From: Methyloligella solikamskensis
GTDB lineage: Bacteria; Pseudomonadota; Alphaproteobacteria; Rhizobiales; Methyloligellaceae
DNA length: 64,000 nucleotides
Assembly: GCF_042676065.1 (NCBI RefSeq)
Contig: NZ_JBHTJO010000001.1
Location: forward strand, 1,798,001-1,862,000
Direction: 5' to 3'
Below the pieces are notes generated by a model. It saw only the letters and a program-made list of their open reading frames with translations. It did not search any database and was not told where the DNA came from. The position numbers and the translations under genes are program-made. Of the stretch, positions 18,230 through 28,722 are shown in pieces. Positions within the stretch are counted from its first letter, which is position 1; every line of letters begins with the position of its first letter.

Positions 18230-18484
18230 TTACTCGCTCGCGCCTTCCGTTTCGCCCATGTCGGTCAGCTGTATGGGCTGTCCCGGCATGATGGTCGAAA
18301 TGGCGTGCTTGTAGACCAGTTGCGAATGCCCATCCCGCCGCAGCAGGACACAAAAGCTATCGAACCAGGTCACCACGCCTTGGAGCTTAACGCCATTCAC
18401 CAGGAATATGGTGAGGGGCGTCTTCGTTTTCCGTACGTGGTTTAGAAATGTGTCCTGCAGACTCTGAGCGCGCTCTGTTGCCAT
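18230..18484 (-). CDS. hfq: RNA chaperone Hfq
   Basis: Hexameric Sm-like RNA chaperone that pairs small RNAs with mRNAs; in alphaproteobacteria it also affects nif/ntr expression. At 84 residues it has the Sm1 region (QDTFLNHVRKTKTPLTIFLVNGVKLQG) and the Sm2 motif YKHAIST. The C-terminal tail is short and acidic, as in rhizobia. It sits between ntrX and hflX with only 8 bp to hflX. A GGGGAAG sequence precedes the ATG. The 136-bp gap upstream may hold its own promoter. Confidence 0.97.
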   Translation of the reverse strand: MATERAQSLQDTFLNHVRKTKTPLTIFLVNGVKLQGVVTWFDSFCVLLRRDGHSQLVYKHAISTIMPGQPIQLTDMGETEGASE

Positions 18485-18514
18485 GGGCTTCCCCGTCCCC
18501 TTCGTGGCTTATGG

Positions 18515-18532
18515 GCCTTTTTTTTAAAAGGC
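18515..18532. other. AT-rich dyad between ntrX and hfq
   Basis: GCCTTTT and AAAAGGC form a 7-bp inverted repeat around four T residues. It lies after ntrX and about 30 bases before the hfq ATG. It could end ntrX transcripts or structure the hfq leader; the sequence does not decide. Confidence 0.3.
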
Positions 18533-18620
18533 GCCTTGTCTTCCTTCTCCCTAGACCGGCCATTAGACGCGATGGAAGCCCGAATCTGCAAGCAAAGACT
18601 AGCGGATGCCCACTGTGCCG

Positions 18621-20012
18621 CTAGCGCGCCGTAGCGGTTCTTTCCGCGGCATTCACGCCGAGAGCGCGGAGCTTACGATGGAGTGCTGAGCGCTCCATGC
18701 CGATAAATTCGGCAGTTCTGGAGATGTTTCCCCCGAATCGGTTCACCTGGGCGAGCAGGTATTCGCGCTCGAAAATCTCGCGCGCATCGCGAAGCGGAAG
18801 CGACATCAGATGCTCCCCGCCGCCGCCATTGATGGAGAGCGGCACGGGCGAAACGATCTCGTCGGGCAGCATATCGGCGGTGATGGTGCTGTCGGGATCG
18901 CCGCCGACCAGAATCATCAGGCGCTCCACATTGTTGCGGAGCTGGCGGATATTGCCCGGCCAGTCATGGGACTGGAGCACGGCGACGGCGTCCTCGCCGA
19001 TCTTGCGCGGCGGCAGGCCCGTGGTCGCCGAGATCTGCTGGATGAAATAGCGGATCAGGTCCGGGATGTCCTCGCGGCGGTCCGACAGACCCGGCACCTT
19101 GATCGGCACCACGTTGAGCCGGTGATAGAGATCCTCGCGCAGGTTTCCGGCGGCCATCTCCTTCTGCAGGTCGCGGCCCGTGGACGAGATGATGCGGACG
19201 TCCACATGTACCTTGGCGCCGCCGCCGAGGCGCTGGAAGCGTTGCTCGACCAGCACGCGGAGGATCTTCCCTTGCGTCTCCAGGGGCATGTCGGCGATCT
19301 CGTCGATATAGAGCGTGCCCTTATGGGCCTCTTCCAGGGCGCCGACCTTGCGGGGACCGGTCCCCTCCTCCGTGCCGAAGAGTTCCAGCTCCACCCGGTC
19401 CGGCACCATGGCGGCCGCGTTCATGACCACGAACGGGCCTTCGGCGCGGGCGGATTTGTCGTGAATGACGCGTGCAGCCAGCTCCTTGCCGGAACCGGAC
19501 GGGCCGGTGATCAGCACGCGGCTGTTGGTGGGCGCCACCTTGTCGATGCTGTGTCGCAGCTGGGAGATGGCGGCGGAGTGGCCGATCATCTCCGTGGAAT
19601 GGGGGCTGCGCTCGCGCAGCTCGCGGTTCTCCCGGCGCAGGCGCGAGGCCTCCAGGGCGCGCGAGGTGATCAGCACCAGCCGGTCAGCCTTGAACGGCTT
19701 CTCGATATAGTCGTAGGCGCCGCGTTTGATGGCGGCGACGGCGGTTTCGATATTGCCGTGGCCGGAGATGATGATCACCGGCAGATCCGGGTGCACCTGC
19801 TTGATAGAATCGAGCAGCTCCAGCCCGTCGAGCTTGCTGCCCATAAGCCAGATATCGAGGATCACCAAGGTGGGCCGGCGCTCCTCGATGGCCATCAGCG
19901 TCTCGTCGCTGTCCTTGGCGAGACGGGTCTCGTGACCCTCGTCTTCCAGAATGCCCGAAATGAGCTCGCGAATGTCGGCCTCGTCGTCGACCACCAGAAT
20001 GTCAGATGCCAT
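18621..20012 (-). CDS. ntrX: nitrogen-regulation response regulator NtrX
   Basis: Response regulator partner of NtrY, involved in nitrogen assimilation, redox response and envelope homeostasis in alphaproteobacteria. The 463-residue protein has a receiver domain with phospho-acceptor Asp53, an AAA+ domain with Walker A GPSGSGKE (170-177), and a Fis-type HTH at the C-terminus (ISRTAEFIGMERSALHRKLRAL). The sigma-54-contact loop reads FGTEEGTGPRKVGALEEA and lacks GAFTGA, so it probably does not activate sigma-54 directly; this is reported for NtrX in relatives. It overlaps ntrY by 11 bp. Confidence 0.95.
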   Translation of the reverse strand: MASDILVVDDEADIRELISGILEDEGHETRLAKDSDETLMAIEERRPTLVILDIWLMGSKLDGLELLDSIKQVHPDLPVIIISGHGNIETAVAAIKRGAYDYIEKPFKADRLVLITSRALEASRLRRENRELRERSPHSTEMIGHSAAISQLRHSIDKVAPTNSRVLITGPSGSGKELAARVIHDKSARAEGPFVVMNAAAMVPDRVELELFGTEEGTGPRKVGALEEAHKGTLYIDEIADMPLETQGKILRVLVEQRFQRLGGGAKVHVDVRIISSTGRDLQKEMAAGNLREDLYHRLNVVPIKVPGLSDRREDIPDLIRYFIQQISATTGLPPRKIGEDAVAVLQSHDWPGNIRQLRNNVERLMILVGGDPDSTITADMLPDEIVSPVPLSINGGGGEHLMSLPLRDAREIFEREYLLAQVNRFGGNISRTAEFIGMERSALHRKLRALGVNAAERTATAR

Positions 20013-22491
20013 CGCTCACTCCCTCTTTTTCCTTTTTGCCCGCTTTAGGGGCCGCTTCGGCCTCAGCGGTGCTTGAGGTCTTCTCATCCGTCTCGCCTTC
20101 CGCAAGATCGGTATTGTCTTCGTTCTCCACCAGGGGCAGTTCGACCCGGATGGCGGCGCCCCGGGTCACGCCCTTGCGGCTCGGCGCGTCGGTGAGATGG
20201 AGCACACCGCCATGCTGCTCCACGATGCGCTGCACGATGGCGAGACCGAGGCCGGTGCCTTTCGTACGCGTCGTCATGTAGGGCTCCACCAGGCGCTGGC
20301 GGTTCTCCTGGGGCAGGCCGCAGCCGTTATCGATCACGCTCAGCTCGATATGGTCGCCCTTGACTTCCAGCTTGCCGATGACCTCGCCCTTCTCGGTGCG
20401 TTCGGGATCGGCTTCGAACGCACTGTCGATGGCTTCGCTGGCGTTCTTCACCAGATTGGTCACCGCCTGGGAGAGCAGCCTGCGGTCGCACATGGTGATG
20501 ACGGGCTCGTCGGGCACGTCGAGCTCAAAGTCGATCTCGCTGCGGCTGACCTGGAACAAGAAGATTGCCTCGCGCAGGACCTCGCGGACGTCGTGGGGCT
20601 CCATCACCGGCTTGGGCATCCGGGCGAAGTCGGAGAACTCGTCCACCATGCGCCCGATATCGCCGACCTGACGAATGATCGTGTCGGTGCACTGATCGAA
20701 GATCTCGCGGTCCTTGGTGATGCTGTCGCCCCATTTGCGGCGGATGCGCTCGGCGGAAAGCTGGATCGGGGTCAGCGGGTTCTTGATCTCATGCGCAATG
20801 CGCCGGGCGATATCGGCCCAGGCTGTGGAGCGCTGGGCGCTGACCAGCTCGGTGATGTCGTCGAAGGTGGCCACGTAGCCTTCCAGCTCGCGACCCGTGC
20901 CCTTTGAGGTGACACGGACGGCGAAGTAGCGCTCCTGCTCGCCGACCTTCAGGGTGATCTGATCGGTGATCAGGCGCTTGCTCTGCTGCTTCCGGGCGCG
21001 GTCCAGAAGCGAGCCGAACTGGGGCACGATCTTCTCCAGCGGCTTGCCGGTCATCGCCTTGTTCTTGAGATCCAGCAGGGTCTCGGCGGACCGGTTCACC
21101 AGGGTGATCACGCCGGCGGTGTCGACACCGATCACGCCGGCGGTGACGCCGGAGAGCACCGCCTCCATGAAGCGGCGGCGCTCCTCGGCTTTGGCGTTGG
21201 CGCCGATCAGCTCGTCGTGCTGGTTCTTCAGATCGGCGGCCATGGTGTTGAAGGTGGTGCCAAGCATGGCAAGGTCGCCGTCGGCGCGGTTCACCGGCAC
21301 CTCCACGGCGAGATTGCCTTCGGAGATCTGCTTGGCGGCGGTCATCAGCTTGCCGATCGGGGCGACCAGCCGGTTGGCGAACCACATGCCGATCCAGATG
21401 GCCGACAGCAGCAGGGTCAGGGCGATGGCGATATACATCAGGCCGAAGGCGACCTGGACGCCGGCGCGGCGCTGCTCCAATAGCTGATACTCGGTCACCG
21501 AGGCGCGGGTCTGGCGAAGCTGGGTGAGCACCTTCGCGTTCACCGGCCGGATCACATAGAGATAGGTGTCGTTGAAGTTCTCCAGCGCCTTGATGGCGCC
21601 GACCATGTTGGTCTTGCCGGGCGCGATGACGATCGCCTGACCGTCCTTGGCGAGCTCCATGGCCTTCGCCGGCGGTGGCCGGTACGGGAAGTCAGGCAAG
21701 GTCGCGGCGGTGGCGAGGATCTCGCCCTGATCGTCGATCAGATAAGCGATGGGCAGCGCCCGAATGGCGGCCTGGGCGGTGAGGAAATTGCCGAAGCCTT
21801 GGGGGCGCGAGCGCACCAGCCCTACCGCCTCGTCGATGTCCTTTGCCATGCCGAGGGTGTCGGCCCGGATCACCTGACCGTGCTCCTGGAGATAGGCCGT
21901 CGCCACGTCGATGGAATTCTGGATGATCGATTTGGTGCGGTCGGAGAACCAATGATCGAGGCCCCGATCGAGAGAGATGGTGGCGAAGATGGCCAGCAGA
22001 ATGGCCGGCACCACGGCGATCACGCTGAACAGGCTGGCGATGCGCACATGGAGCTGGGCGCCGGCTGTCTGCCGCCGCCGCGCGCGCCAGAGCCCCGTGA
22101 CCTGCCAAGCCAACACTGCGATCATGGCCAGCACCAGCGCGCCGTTGATCATCAGCACGCCGATGACGACCTCGTGGCTCGGCACGATGGGGGTCAGTCC
22201 GGTCAGGATTAGATAGGTGGCGAGGCCCGAGATGAGGGACAGCACCATGGTGATGAGGCCGAGGGTGAAGGCCATGCGCCGGCGCGACCAGCGCCGCTTG
22301 CGGCCCTTCACAGGGCTACCGCCGGTCAGAACCGGATCGGCGAGATCCTCGTCGGAAGCTGTGGTGGTCTCGTCGGCGGCTTTGGCCTCGGCGTCTTTCG
22401 CGCCGGCGTCCTCTTGGGCGTCTCGCTTGGTGACGGCGCTGCGCAATTTGTGAAAAACGCTACTCACCACTCCCCCAAACGGTCTGTGCAA
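20002..22491 (-). CDS. ntrY: nitrogen-regulation sensor histidine kinase NtrY
   Basis: Membrane sensor kinase for NtrX. The 829-residue protein has a charged cytoplasmic N-terminus, membrane helices at about 75-160, a periplasmic sensor region, a further helix near 355-375, then HAMP, PAS, HisKA (phospho-His in RRIAHEIKNPL, about residue 566) and HATPase domains (N box, GTGLGLAIVQRIVEQHGG). It ends in an acidic tail overlapping ntrX. The start is uncertain: the first codon is TTG with no Shine-Dalgarno, while GTG codons at 22470/22467 directly follow GGGGGA, and relatives often begin near there. A 191-bp gap to ntrC suggests a separate promoter. Confidence 0.94.
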   Translation of the reverse strand: MHRPFGGVVSSVFHKLRSAVTKRDAQEDAGAKDAEAKAADETTTASDEDLADPVLTGGSPVKGRKRRWSRRRMAFTLGLITMVLSLISGLATYLILTGLTPIVPSHEVVIGVLMINGALVLAMIAVLAWQVTGLWRARRRQTAGAQLHVRIASLFSVIAVVPAILLAIFATISLDRGLDHWFSDRTKSIIQNSIDVATAYLQEHGQVIRADTLGMAKDIDEAVGLVRSRPQGFGNFLTAQAAIRALPIAYLIDDQGEILATAATLPDFPYRPPPAKAMELAKDGQAIVIAPGKTNMVGAIKALENFNDTYLYVIRPVNAKVLTQLRQTRASVTEYQLLEQRRAGVQVAFGLMYIAIALTLLLSAIWIGMWFANRLVAPIGKLMTAAKQISEGNLAVEVPVNRADGDLAMLGTTFNTMAADLKNQHDELIGANAKAEERRRFMEAVLSGVTAGVIGVDTAGVITLVNRSAETLLDLKNKAMTGKPLEKIVPQFGSLLDRARKQQSKRLITDQITLKVGEQERYFAVRVTSKGTGRELEGYVATFDDITELVSAQRSTAWADIARRIAHEIKNPLTPIQLSAERIRRKWGDSITKDREIFDQCTDTIIRQVGDIGRMVDEFSDFARMPKPVMEPHDVREVLREAIFLFQVSRSEIDFELDVPDEPVITMCDRRLLSQAVTNLVKNASEAIDSAFEADPERTEKGEVIGKLEVKGDHIELSVIDNGCGLPQENRQRLVEPYMTTRTKGTGLGLAIVQRIVEQHGGVLHLTDAPSRKGVTRGAAIRVELPLVENEDNTDLAEGETDEKTSSTAEAEAAPKAGKKEKEGVSDGI

Positions 22492-22682
22492 AGCGAGCGG
22501 GCAAAGCGCGCACCAGGACTGCCAATAGGATGACGACCGCTGTACGGACGGCCGAAGTGTCCCTCAAAGACGCGAATCGGCCCCGCTGACGCAGCTCTGA
22601 TGCAATAAGATCACATTGTGGCGCTTTGGCGACTGGCGAGGGGAATCTCGCAGTCTTTTCGCTCATCCACAAGTTTATGATT

Positions 22683-24125
<1,443 letters not shown>

Positions 24126-24128
24126 GGT

Positions 24129-25283
24129 TTAGTCCTGGCCGTTTTCTTGGTTTTCGTTTGGCGCCAGATCGCCTTCCGCTGCCGGCATGAGGGTGCGGAA
24201 GACGGTCATCTTGGGCCGGGAATCGCATTCGATGATGCCGCCGTGGTCGTTCACGATCTTGGCCACCAGGGCGAGACCCAGGCCGGAGCCGGTCTGCTTG
24301 GTGGTGACGAATGGGTCGAACAGGTTCGGCATCAGATCCGGCGGAATGCCGGAGCCGTTATCCTCGACGGAGATCTCAAGCGGCAGGCTGACCCGCGAAC
24401 GGCCGCCTTGCAGCGACAGACGCACGCCGGGACGGAAGGCGGTCGACAGAGTGATCTGAGCGTCGGGCTCGTCTCCAAGCGCCTCGGCGGCGTTCTTGAT
24501 GAGGTTGAGATAGACCTGCACCAGTTTGTCCCGATTGCCCGGGACCGGCGGCAGGGATGGGTCGTAATTCTCGATAATCTTGATGTTGCGGGCGAAGCCG
24601 TTGGCGGCGACCTGCTTCACGTGGTCGAGCACGTCGTGGATGTTGACCGGCTCGCGCTCAAGCGGGCGCTCGTCGCCGAAGATCTCCACCCGGTCCACCA
24701 GCTTCAGGATGCGGTCGGACTCGTTACAGATCAGCTGGGTGAGCGCACGGTCGGATTCGTCGGTGTTGGTCTCAAGGAGCTGAGCGGCACCCCTTATACC
24801 CGACAGCGGGTTCTTGATCTCATGGGCCAGGATGGCGGCCAGCGCGGAGACGGAGCGCGCAGCACCGCGATGGTTGAGCTGGCGCTCGATCATCTGCGCA
24901 ATGGAGCGCTGCTGCAGCATGATGAGCACCTTGCCGGGCGCATCGGGCACCGGGCCGGCATAGAGATCCACCAGCTTTGGCGCATCGAGACGGAAGGAGG
25001 AGAGCTCCACGCCGTACTCGTTGACGGTGCTGCCGGTCCGCTGGACCTGCTCGGCCAAAGAGATCACCGGGCTGCCGAATGCGACGACATCCCCGAGGGT
25101 ATGCCGGCTCAGCACCGCAATGCTCATTTGGAAAAAGTCTTCCGCTGCGCTATTGGCGTATTCGATCTGGAGATTATCACCCACCACGAGAAGAGGATGC
25201 GGGAGCGCGCCCAAAAGCGCTTCGAGCGAATAGCTTGACGGGCCGGACGGATCGGAGGCCGGCGATTTACTCAAGGCCTGCAA
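24129..25283 (-). CDS. ntrB: nitrogen regulation sensor kinase/phosphatase NtrB
   Basis: Soluble kinase/phosphatase that sets NtrC phosphorylation in response to PII (GlnB). The 384-residue protein has an N-terminal PAS domain (about 20-130), HisKA with phospho-His154 in LAHEIKNPLSG, and HATPase (N box NLIKNAAEALG; GSGLGLALVAKIVNDHGG). No membrane helix is seen. It is the first gene of the ntr cluster. In most relatives dusB precedes it in the same operon; here the divergent ispDF is directly upstream. Confidence 0.96.
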   Translation of the reverse strand: MQALSKSPASDPSGPSSYSLEALLGALPHPLLVVGDNLQIEYANSAAEDFFQMSIAVLSRHTLGDVVAFGSPVISLAEQVQRTGSTVNEYGVELSSFRLDAPKLVDLYAGPVPDAPGKVLIMLQQRSIAQMIERQLNHRGAARSVSALAAILAHEIKNPLSGIRGAAQLLETNTDESDRALTQLICNESDRILKLVDRVEIFGDERPLEREPVNIHDVLDHVKQVAANGFARNIKIIENYDPSLPPVPGNRDKLVQVYLNLIKNAAEALGDEPDAQITLSTAFRPGVRLSLQGGRSRVSLPLEISVEDNGSGIPPDLMPNLFDPFVTTKQTGSGLGLALVAKIVNDHGGIIECDSRPKMTVFRTLMPAAEGDLAPNENQENGQD

Positions 25284-25313
25284 AAGGACGGTTCCCCCTC
25301 GACCTATTCGCTA

Positions 25314-25330
25314 TGCACAAATTTTGCGCA
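25314..25330. promoter_or_regulatory. NtrC-like operator upstream of ntrB
   Basis: A 17-bp dyad, TGCACAA-ATT-TTGCGCA, with one mismatch between arms. It has the size and GCAC-N7-GYGC form of known NtrC sites (TGCACCA-N3-TGGTGCA). It ends 31 bp before the ntrB start, where an autoregulatory site would sit. A second GTGCAC lies at 25354-25359. Confidence 0.4.
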
Positions 25331-25453
25331 AGACGACAAGATGACATTTAATTGTGCACGATACGCAGGTTTGTGCCGCGGAGCAACACGGCAATCGTGC
25401 GGATGCGACAATGTGCTTAACCACCTGATTTTTATGACGAAGGGGGAGTTTTT

Positions 25454-26659
25454 GTGAGGGTTGCAGCGTTAATCGTGGCGGCCGGGCGCGGCCGCAGAGC
25501 AGTTCAGCCGGGCGGATCGGCGGCTGGCGCCGAGTCCGGTTTGGACGAAACGCCCAAGCAGTACCGGCAAATCGGCGGTGCGCCGATGCTTTCCCACGCC
25601 ATCCGTGCGTTCAGCGATCATGGCTCGGTGGACGAGGTGCTGGTGGTGATCCATGAGGGCGATCAGGCACGCTATGACGAGATCGCCGAGGGCGTGTCGG
25701 CGAAGCTGAAGCCGGCGGTGGTTGGCGGCTCCCAACGGCAGGACTCGGTGCGCTCAGGGCTGGAGGCGCTGGCGGGAGATCCGCCGGACCAGGTGCTCAT
25801 TCACGATGCGGCGCGGCCCTTCGTGGACGGGGCGCTGATCCAGCGGGTGATCGACAGCCTAAAGACCACTATGGGCGCCCTGCCCTGCCTGCCCGTGACC
25901 GATACCCTGAAGCGGAGCAAGAACGGGATCGTGACGGAGACCGTGGACCGGGCGGGCCTGTGGCGGGCGCAGACCCCGCAGGGTTTCCGGTTCCAGGAGA
26001 TCCTCGATGCCCACCGGGCGGCGGCCGGGCTTAGCATGACCTTCACAGACGATGCGTCGATCGCGGAGTGGTACGGGCTGCCCGTTGCGCAGGTCGAAGG
26101 ATCGGAAGCCAATCAGAAGGTGACCAACAGTGAGGATTTCGTTTTGGCGGAGGCGCGGCTGATGGGAGCGACCCAGCTGGATGGATTGCGGATCGGGTCC
26201 GGCTACGACGTACATGCCTTCGGCGAAGGCAATGCCGTGGTGCTGGGCGGCGTGTCGATCCCCCACGACATGGCCTTGTCGGGCCATAGCGATGCGGATG
26301 TGGTGCTGCACGCGCTGACTGACGCCCTTCTGGGGGCCATCGGCGATGGAGATATCGGCGTCCACTTCCCGCCGTCGGACCAGCAATGGGCTGGCGCCGA
26401 TTCGTCCGTGTTCATCAAGGACGCGCTGCGCCGTGTGGCGGACCGGGGTGGCCGCATACTCAATGCCGACGTCACGATCCTGTGCGAGGCCCCCAAGATC
26501 GGGCCTCACAGGGATGCGATGCGCGGCCGCATCGCGGAGCTATTGGCTCTGGACGTGGATCGTGTTGGACTGAAGGCCACAACCCATGAGGGTCTCGGCG
26601 CGATCGGCCGGGGCGAAGGGATCGCGGCCATGGCGACCGTGACCATCAACCTCGCATAG
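25454..26659 (+). CDS. ispDF: bifunctional IspD/IspF (MEP cytidylyltransferase / MECDP synthase)
   Basis: Fused enzyme of the non-mevalonate isoprenoid pathway. The N-terminal half (about 1-235) is IspD, which makes CDP-methylerythritol; it has AAGRGRR, PKQYRQIGG and the VHDAARPF equivalent LIHDAARPF. The C-terminal half (about 244-401) is IspF, which forms the cyclodiphosphate, with GSGYDVHAF metal ligands, GHSDADV and EGLGAIGRGEGIAA. Compared with E. coli IspD, the CTP-binding loop between GRGRR and PKQY is about 12 residues longer. GTG start; GGGGGAG lies 6 bases upstream. It is divergent from ntrB and followed by pncC after 18 bp. Confidence 0.96.
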   Translation: MRVAALIVAAGRGRRAVQPGGSAAGAESGLDETPKQYRQIGGAPMLSHAIRAFSDHGSVDEVLVVIHEGDQARYDEIAEGVSAKLKPAVVGGSQRQDSVRSGLEALAGDPPDQVLIHDAARPFVDGALIQRVIDSLKTTMGALPCLPVTDTLKRSKNGIVTETVDRAGLWRAQTPQGFRFQEILDAHRAAAGLSMTFTDDASIAEWYGLPVAQVEGSEANQKVTNSEDFVLAEARLMGATQLDGLRIGSGYDVHAFGEGNAVVLGGVSIPHDMALSGHSDADVVLHALTDALLGAIGDGDIGVHFPPSDQQWAGADSSVFIKDALRRVADRGGRILNADVTILCEAPKIGPHRDAMRGRIAELLALDVDRVGLKATTHEGLGAIGRGEGIAAMATVTINLA

Positions 26660-26677
26660 GGACCAAGCGGGGCCACA

Positions 26678-27199
26678 GTGCATAGCGAACTGGACGATAC
26701 GGAAACCATCTGCATCGGCGAGACGCTGGAGGCGCAGGCCGCCGCGGTGCTCGACCGGTGCCGCGAGCAAGGGCTGCAGCTGGCGCTGGCCGAATCGTGC
26801 ACCGGCGGGTTGCTCGCCGGCACGCTCACGGCCATCCCCGGCTCCTCGGAAGTCGTGGACCGCTGCTACGTCACCTACTCCAATGTCGCGAAGATCCAGA
26901 TGCTCGGCGTCTCGGGCGAGCTGATCAATGCCGAAGGCGCGGTCAGCAAGGCGGTCTCCTTCGCCATGCTGGAAGGCGTGCTGGAGCGGTCGCGTGCCGA
27001 TATCGGCTTGTCCATCACGGGCATTGCCGGGCCCGGCGGTCAGGAGAGCGAGAAGCCCGTGGGGCTGGTTTATCTTGCCGCCGCCAAGCGTGGCGAAGAG
27101 CCGGTGTCGGAGCGCATGCTGTTCGGCGATGCCGGGCGCACGGAGGTCCGCTCGTTGAGCGTCGACCGCGCGCTGAAGCTGCTCGCTTCCATACTCTAA
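26678..27199 (+). CDS. pncC: nicotinamide-nucleotide amidohydrolase PncC (CinA C-terminal family)
   Basis: Deamidates nicotinamide mononucleotide to nicotinate mononucleotide, recycling NAD breakdown products. The 173-residue protein consists of the CinA C-terminal domain alone: LAESCTGGLLAG with the catalytic serine, then ITGIAGPGGQESEKPVGLVY. The CinA N-terminal MoaB-like domain is absent, as usual in this lineage. GTG start 18 bp after ispDF, so likely cotranscribed. It converges on ratA with a 20-bp gap. Confidence 0.93.
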   Translation: MHSELDDTETICIGETLEAQAAAVLDRCREQGLQLALAESCTGGLLAGTLTAIPGSSEVVDRCYVTYSNVAKIQMLGVSGELINAEGAVSKAVSFAMLEGVLERSRADIGLSITGIAGPGGQESEKPVGLVYLAAAKRGEEPVSERMLFGDAGRTEVRSLSVDRALKLLASIL

Positions 27200-27219
27200 G
27201 CGGAATCAGTCGAGAAAAA

Positions 27220-27699
27220 TCAGGCACTTATGGAGCGCGGCTTCATGGAAGGCGGCCCGTAGACCTTGTCCGCCCGTTCCTCGAAGGCTTCCGTGTATTT
27301 GCGCACCGCCTTGGCGAACAGCCCGCCCATGAGTCGTTCCAACATGCGCGACCGGAAGCTGTAGCGGATGTAGAAATGGATATCGCAGGACGTGTCCGTG
27401 AGCGGCTTGAAGTGCCAGCGGTTCTGCAGGAACGAGAACGGACCGTCGAGATATTCCACCAGGATCAGCCGCTCGGCCGGGTCGAGCACCACCTCGGTAG
27501 TCAGGCTCTCGCGGATCAGCTTGTAGCCCACCTGCATCTTGGCGATGACCACCTGCTTGCCGTCGCGATCTTCGCGGCGAACGATCTTCAGCTCCTCGCA
27601 GAGCGGCAGATAGCCGGGATACTTCTCGATGTCGGCCACCAGATCGAACATGTTGCGGGCGGAATGGCCGACGCGGTGAGTGACCTCGTAAGTATGCAT
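27220..27699 (-). CDS. RatA/COQ10 family START-domain protein
   Basis: 159-residue SRPBCC (START-like) protein of the COQ10/RatA family; mitochondrial homologues bind ubiquinone and aid respiration, whereas E. coli RatA was described as blocking 70S assembly. It opens MHTYEVTHRVGHSARNMFDLVADIEKYPGYLPLCEELKIV, typical of the family. Placed after lipA, the normal alphaproteobacterial site, where a quinone/respiratory role is the better guess. No partner RatB-like gene is next to it, so a toxin role is not supported. Confidence 0.88.
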   Translation of the reverse strand: MHTYEVTHRVGHSARNMFDLVADIEKYPGYLPLCEELKIVRREDRDGKQVVIAKMQVGYKLIRESLTTEVVLDPAERLILVEYLDGPFSFLQNRWHFKPLTDTSCDIHFYIRYSFRSRMLERLMGGLFAKAVRKYTEAFEERADKVYGPPSMKPRSISA

Positions 27700-27725
27700 G
27701 GAAACGGTATCGGTTCGGGTGTCGT

Positions 27726-28703
27726 TCAGGCGCGAAGCGCGGCTTCGCGGGCGGCCTTGAGCTTCGCGAAATCCTCGCCCGCATGGAAGGACGACCGCGT
27801 GAAGGGGCTCGAGGCTACGAGAAGGAAGCCCTTGGCGTAAGCCGCCTCCTTATAGGCTTCGAAGGCCTCCGGCGTCACGTATCGGTCGATGGCCGCATGT
27901 TTCCGGGTCGGCTGGAGATACTGGCCGATGGTGAGGAAGTCGATCTCGGCCTCGCGCATATCGTCCATGACGGCGAGGACCTCGTCGTCGGTCTCGCCCA
28001 GCCCCACCATGATGCCCGACTTGGTGAAGCTTGCCGGGTCGTGGCGCTTGGCGTCCTTCAGGAGCGCCAGGGAATGGCTGTAGTCGGCGCCGGGGCGGAT
28101 GCGCCGGTAGAGCGACGGCACGGTCTCCAGGTTGTGATTGAAGACGTCGGGCTTGGCGGCCAGCACGGTCTCAAGCGCCCCGTCCTTCTTGCGGAAATCC
28201 GGAGTCAGGACCTCGACTGTGGTGTCCGGCGCATGATGACGGATCGCTGCGATGGTCTTCGCGAAATGGTCCGCCCCGCCGTCCTTCAGATCGTCCCGGT
28301 CGACGGAGGTGATGACGATATGCTCCAGGCCGAGATCGCCCGCCGCGCGGCCGACCCGCTCCGGCTCGCCGCCGTCCAGGGCGCCGGGCTTGCCCGTCGC
28401 CACGTTGCAGAAGGCGCAGGCCCGGGTGCAGATCTCACCGAGAATCATGAAGGTGGCGTGGCGCTTCTCCCAGCACTCGCCGATATTGGGACAGGCCGCC
28501 TCCTCGCAGACCGTGGAGAGGCCGTGGCTCTGGACGATCCTGCGGGTCTCGCGAAACGCATCGCCCCCCGGTGCCTTGACGCGGATCCAGGAGGGTTTGG
28601 GCACCACGGGCGTATCCGGAAGCCGCATCTTCTCCGGATGGCGCGGTCGGCCGGATTCCGGCTTCGGCCGCCTTCCCCCTCGCATGTCGATCAACGTCAC
28701 CAT
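27726..28703 (-). CDS. lipA: lipoyl synthase
   Basis: Radical-SAM enzyme that inserts two sulfurs into octanoyl groups on lipoyl domains, here including the one on PdhB. The 325-residue protein has the auxiliary cluster cysteines (CEEAACPNIGEC) and the radical-SAM triad CTRACAFC, and the C-terminal VASSPFTRSSFHA. The ATG at 28703 (Met-Val-Thr-Leu) matches the usual start in rhizobia; the upstream extension is rejected. It is downstream of the PDH genes, as in relatives, but lpdA is absent between them. Confidence 0.96.
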   Translation of the reverse strand: MVTLIDMRGGRRPKPESGRPRHPEKMRLPDTPVVPKPSWIRVKAPGGDAFRETRRIVQSHGLSTVCEEAACPNIGECWEKRHATFMILGEICTRACAFCNVATGKPGALDGGEPERVGRAAGDLGLEHIVITSVDRDDLKDGGADHFAKTIAAIRHHAPDTTVEVLTPDFRKKDGALETVLAAKPDVFNHNLETVPSLYRRIRPGADYSHSLALLKDAKRHDPASFTKSGIMVGLGETDDEVLAVMDDMREAEIDFLTIGQYLQPTRKHAAIDRYVTPEAFEAYKEAAYAKGFLLVASSPFTRSSFHAGEDFAKLKAAREAALRA

Positions 28704-28722
28704 ATGGCGAACCGACCCCTTC

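Noticed and set aside
26758..27840. 360-codon plus-strand frame across pncC and ratA
   Set aside because: Runs through one gene in another frame and another gene on the opposite strand; no conserved motif.
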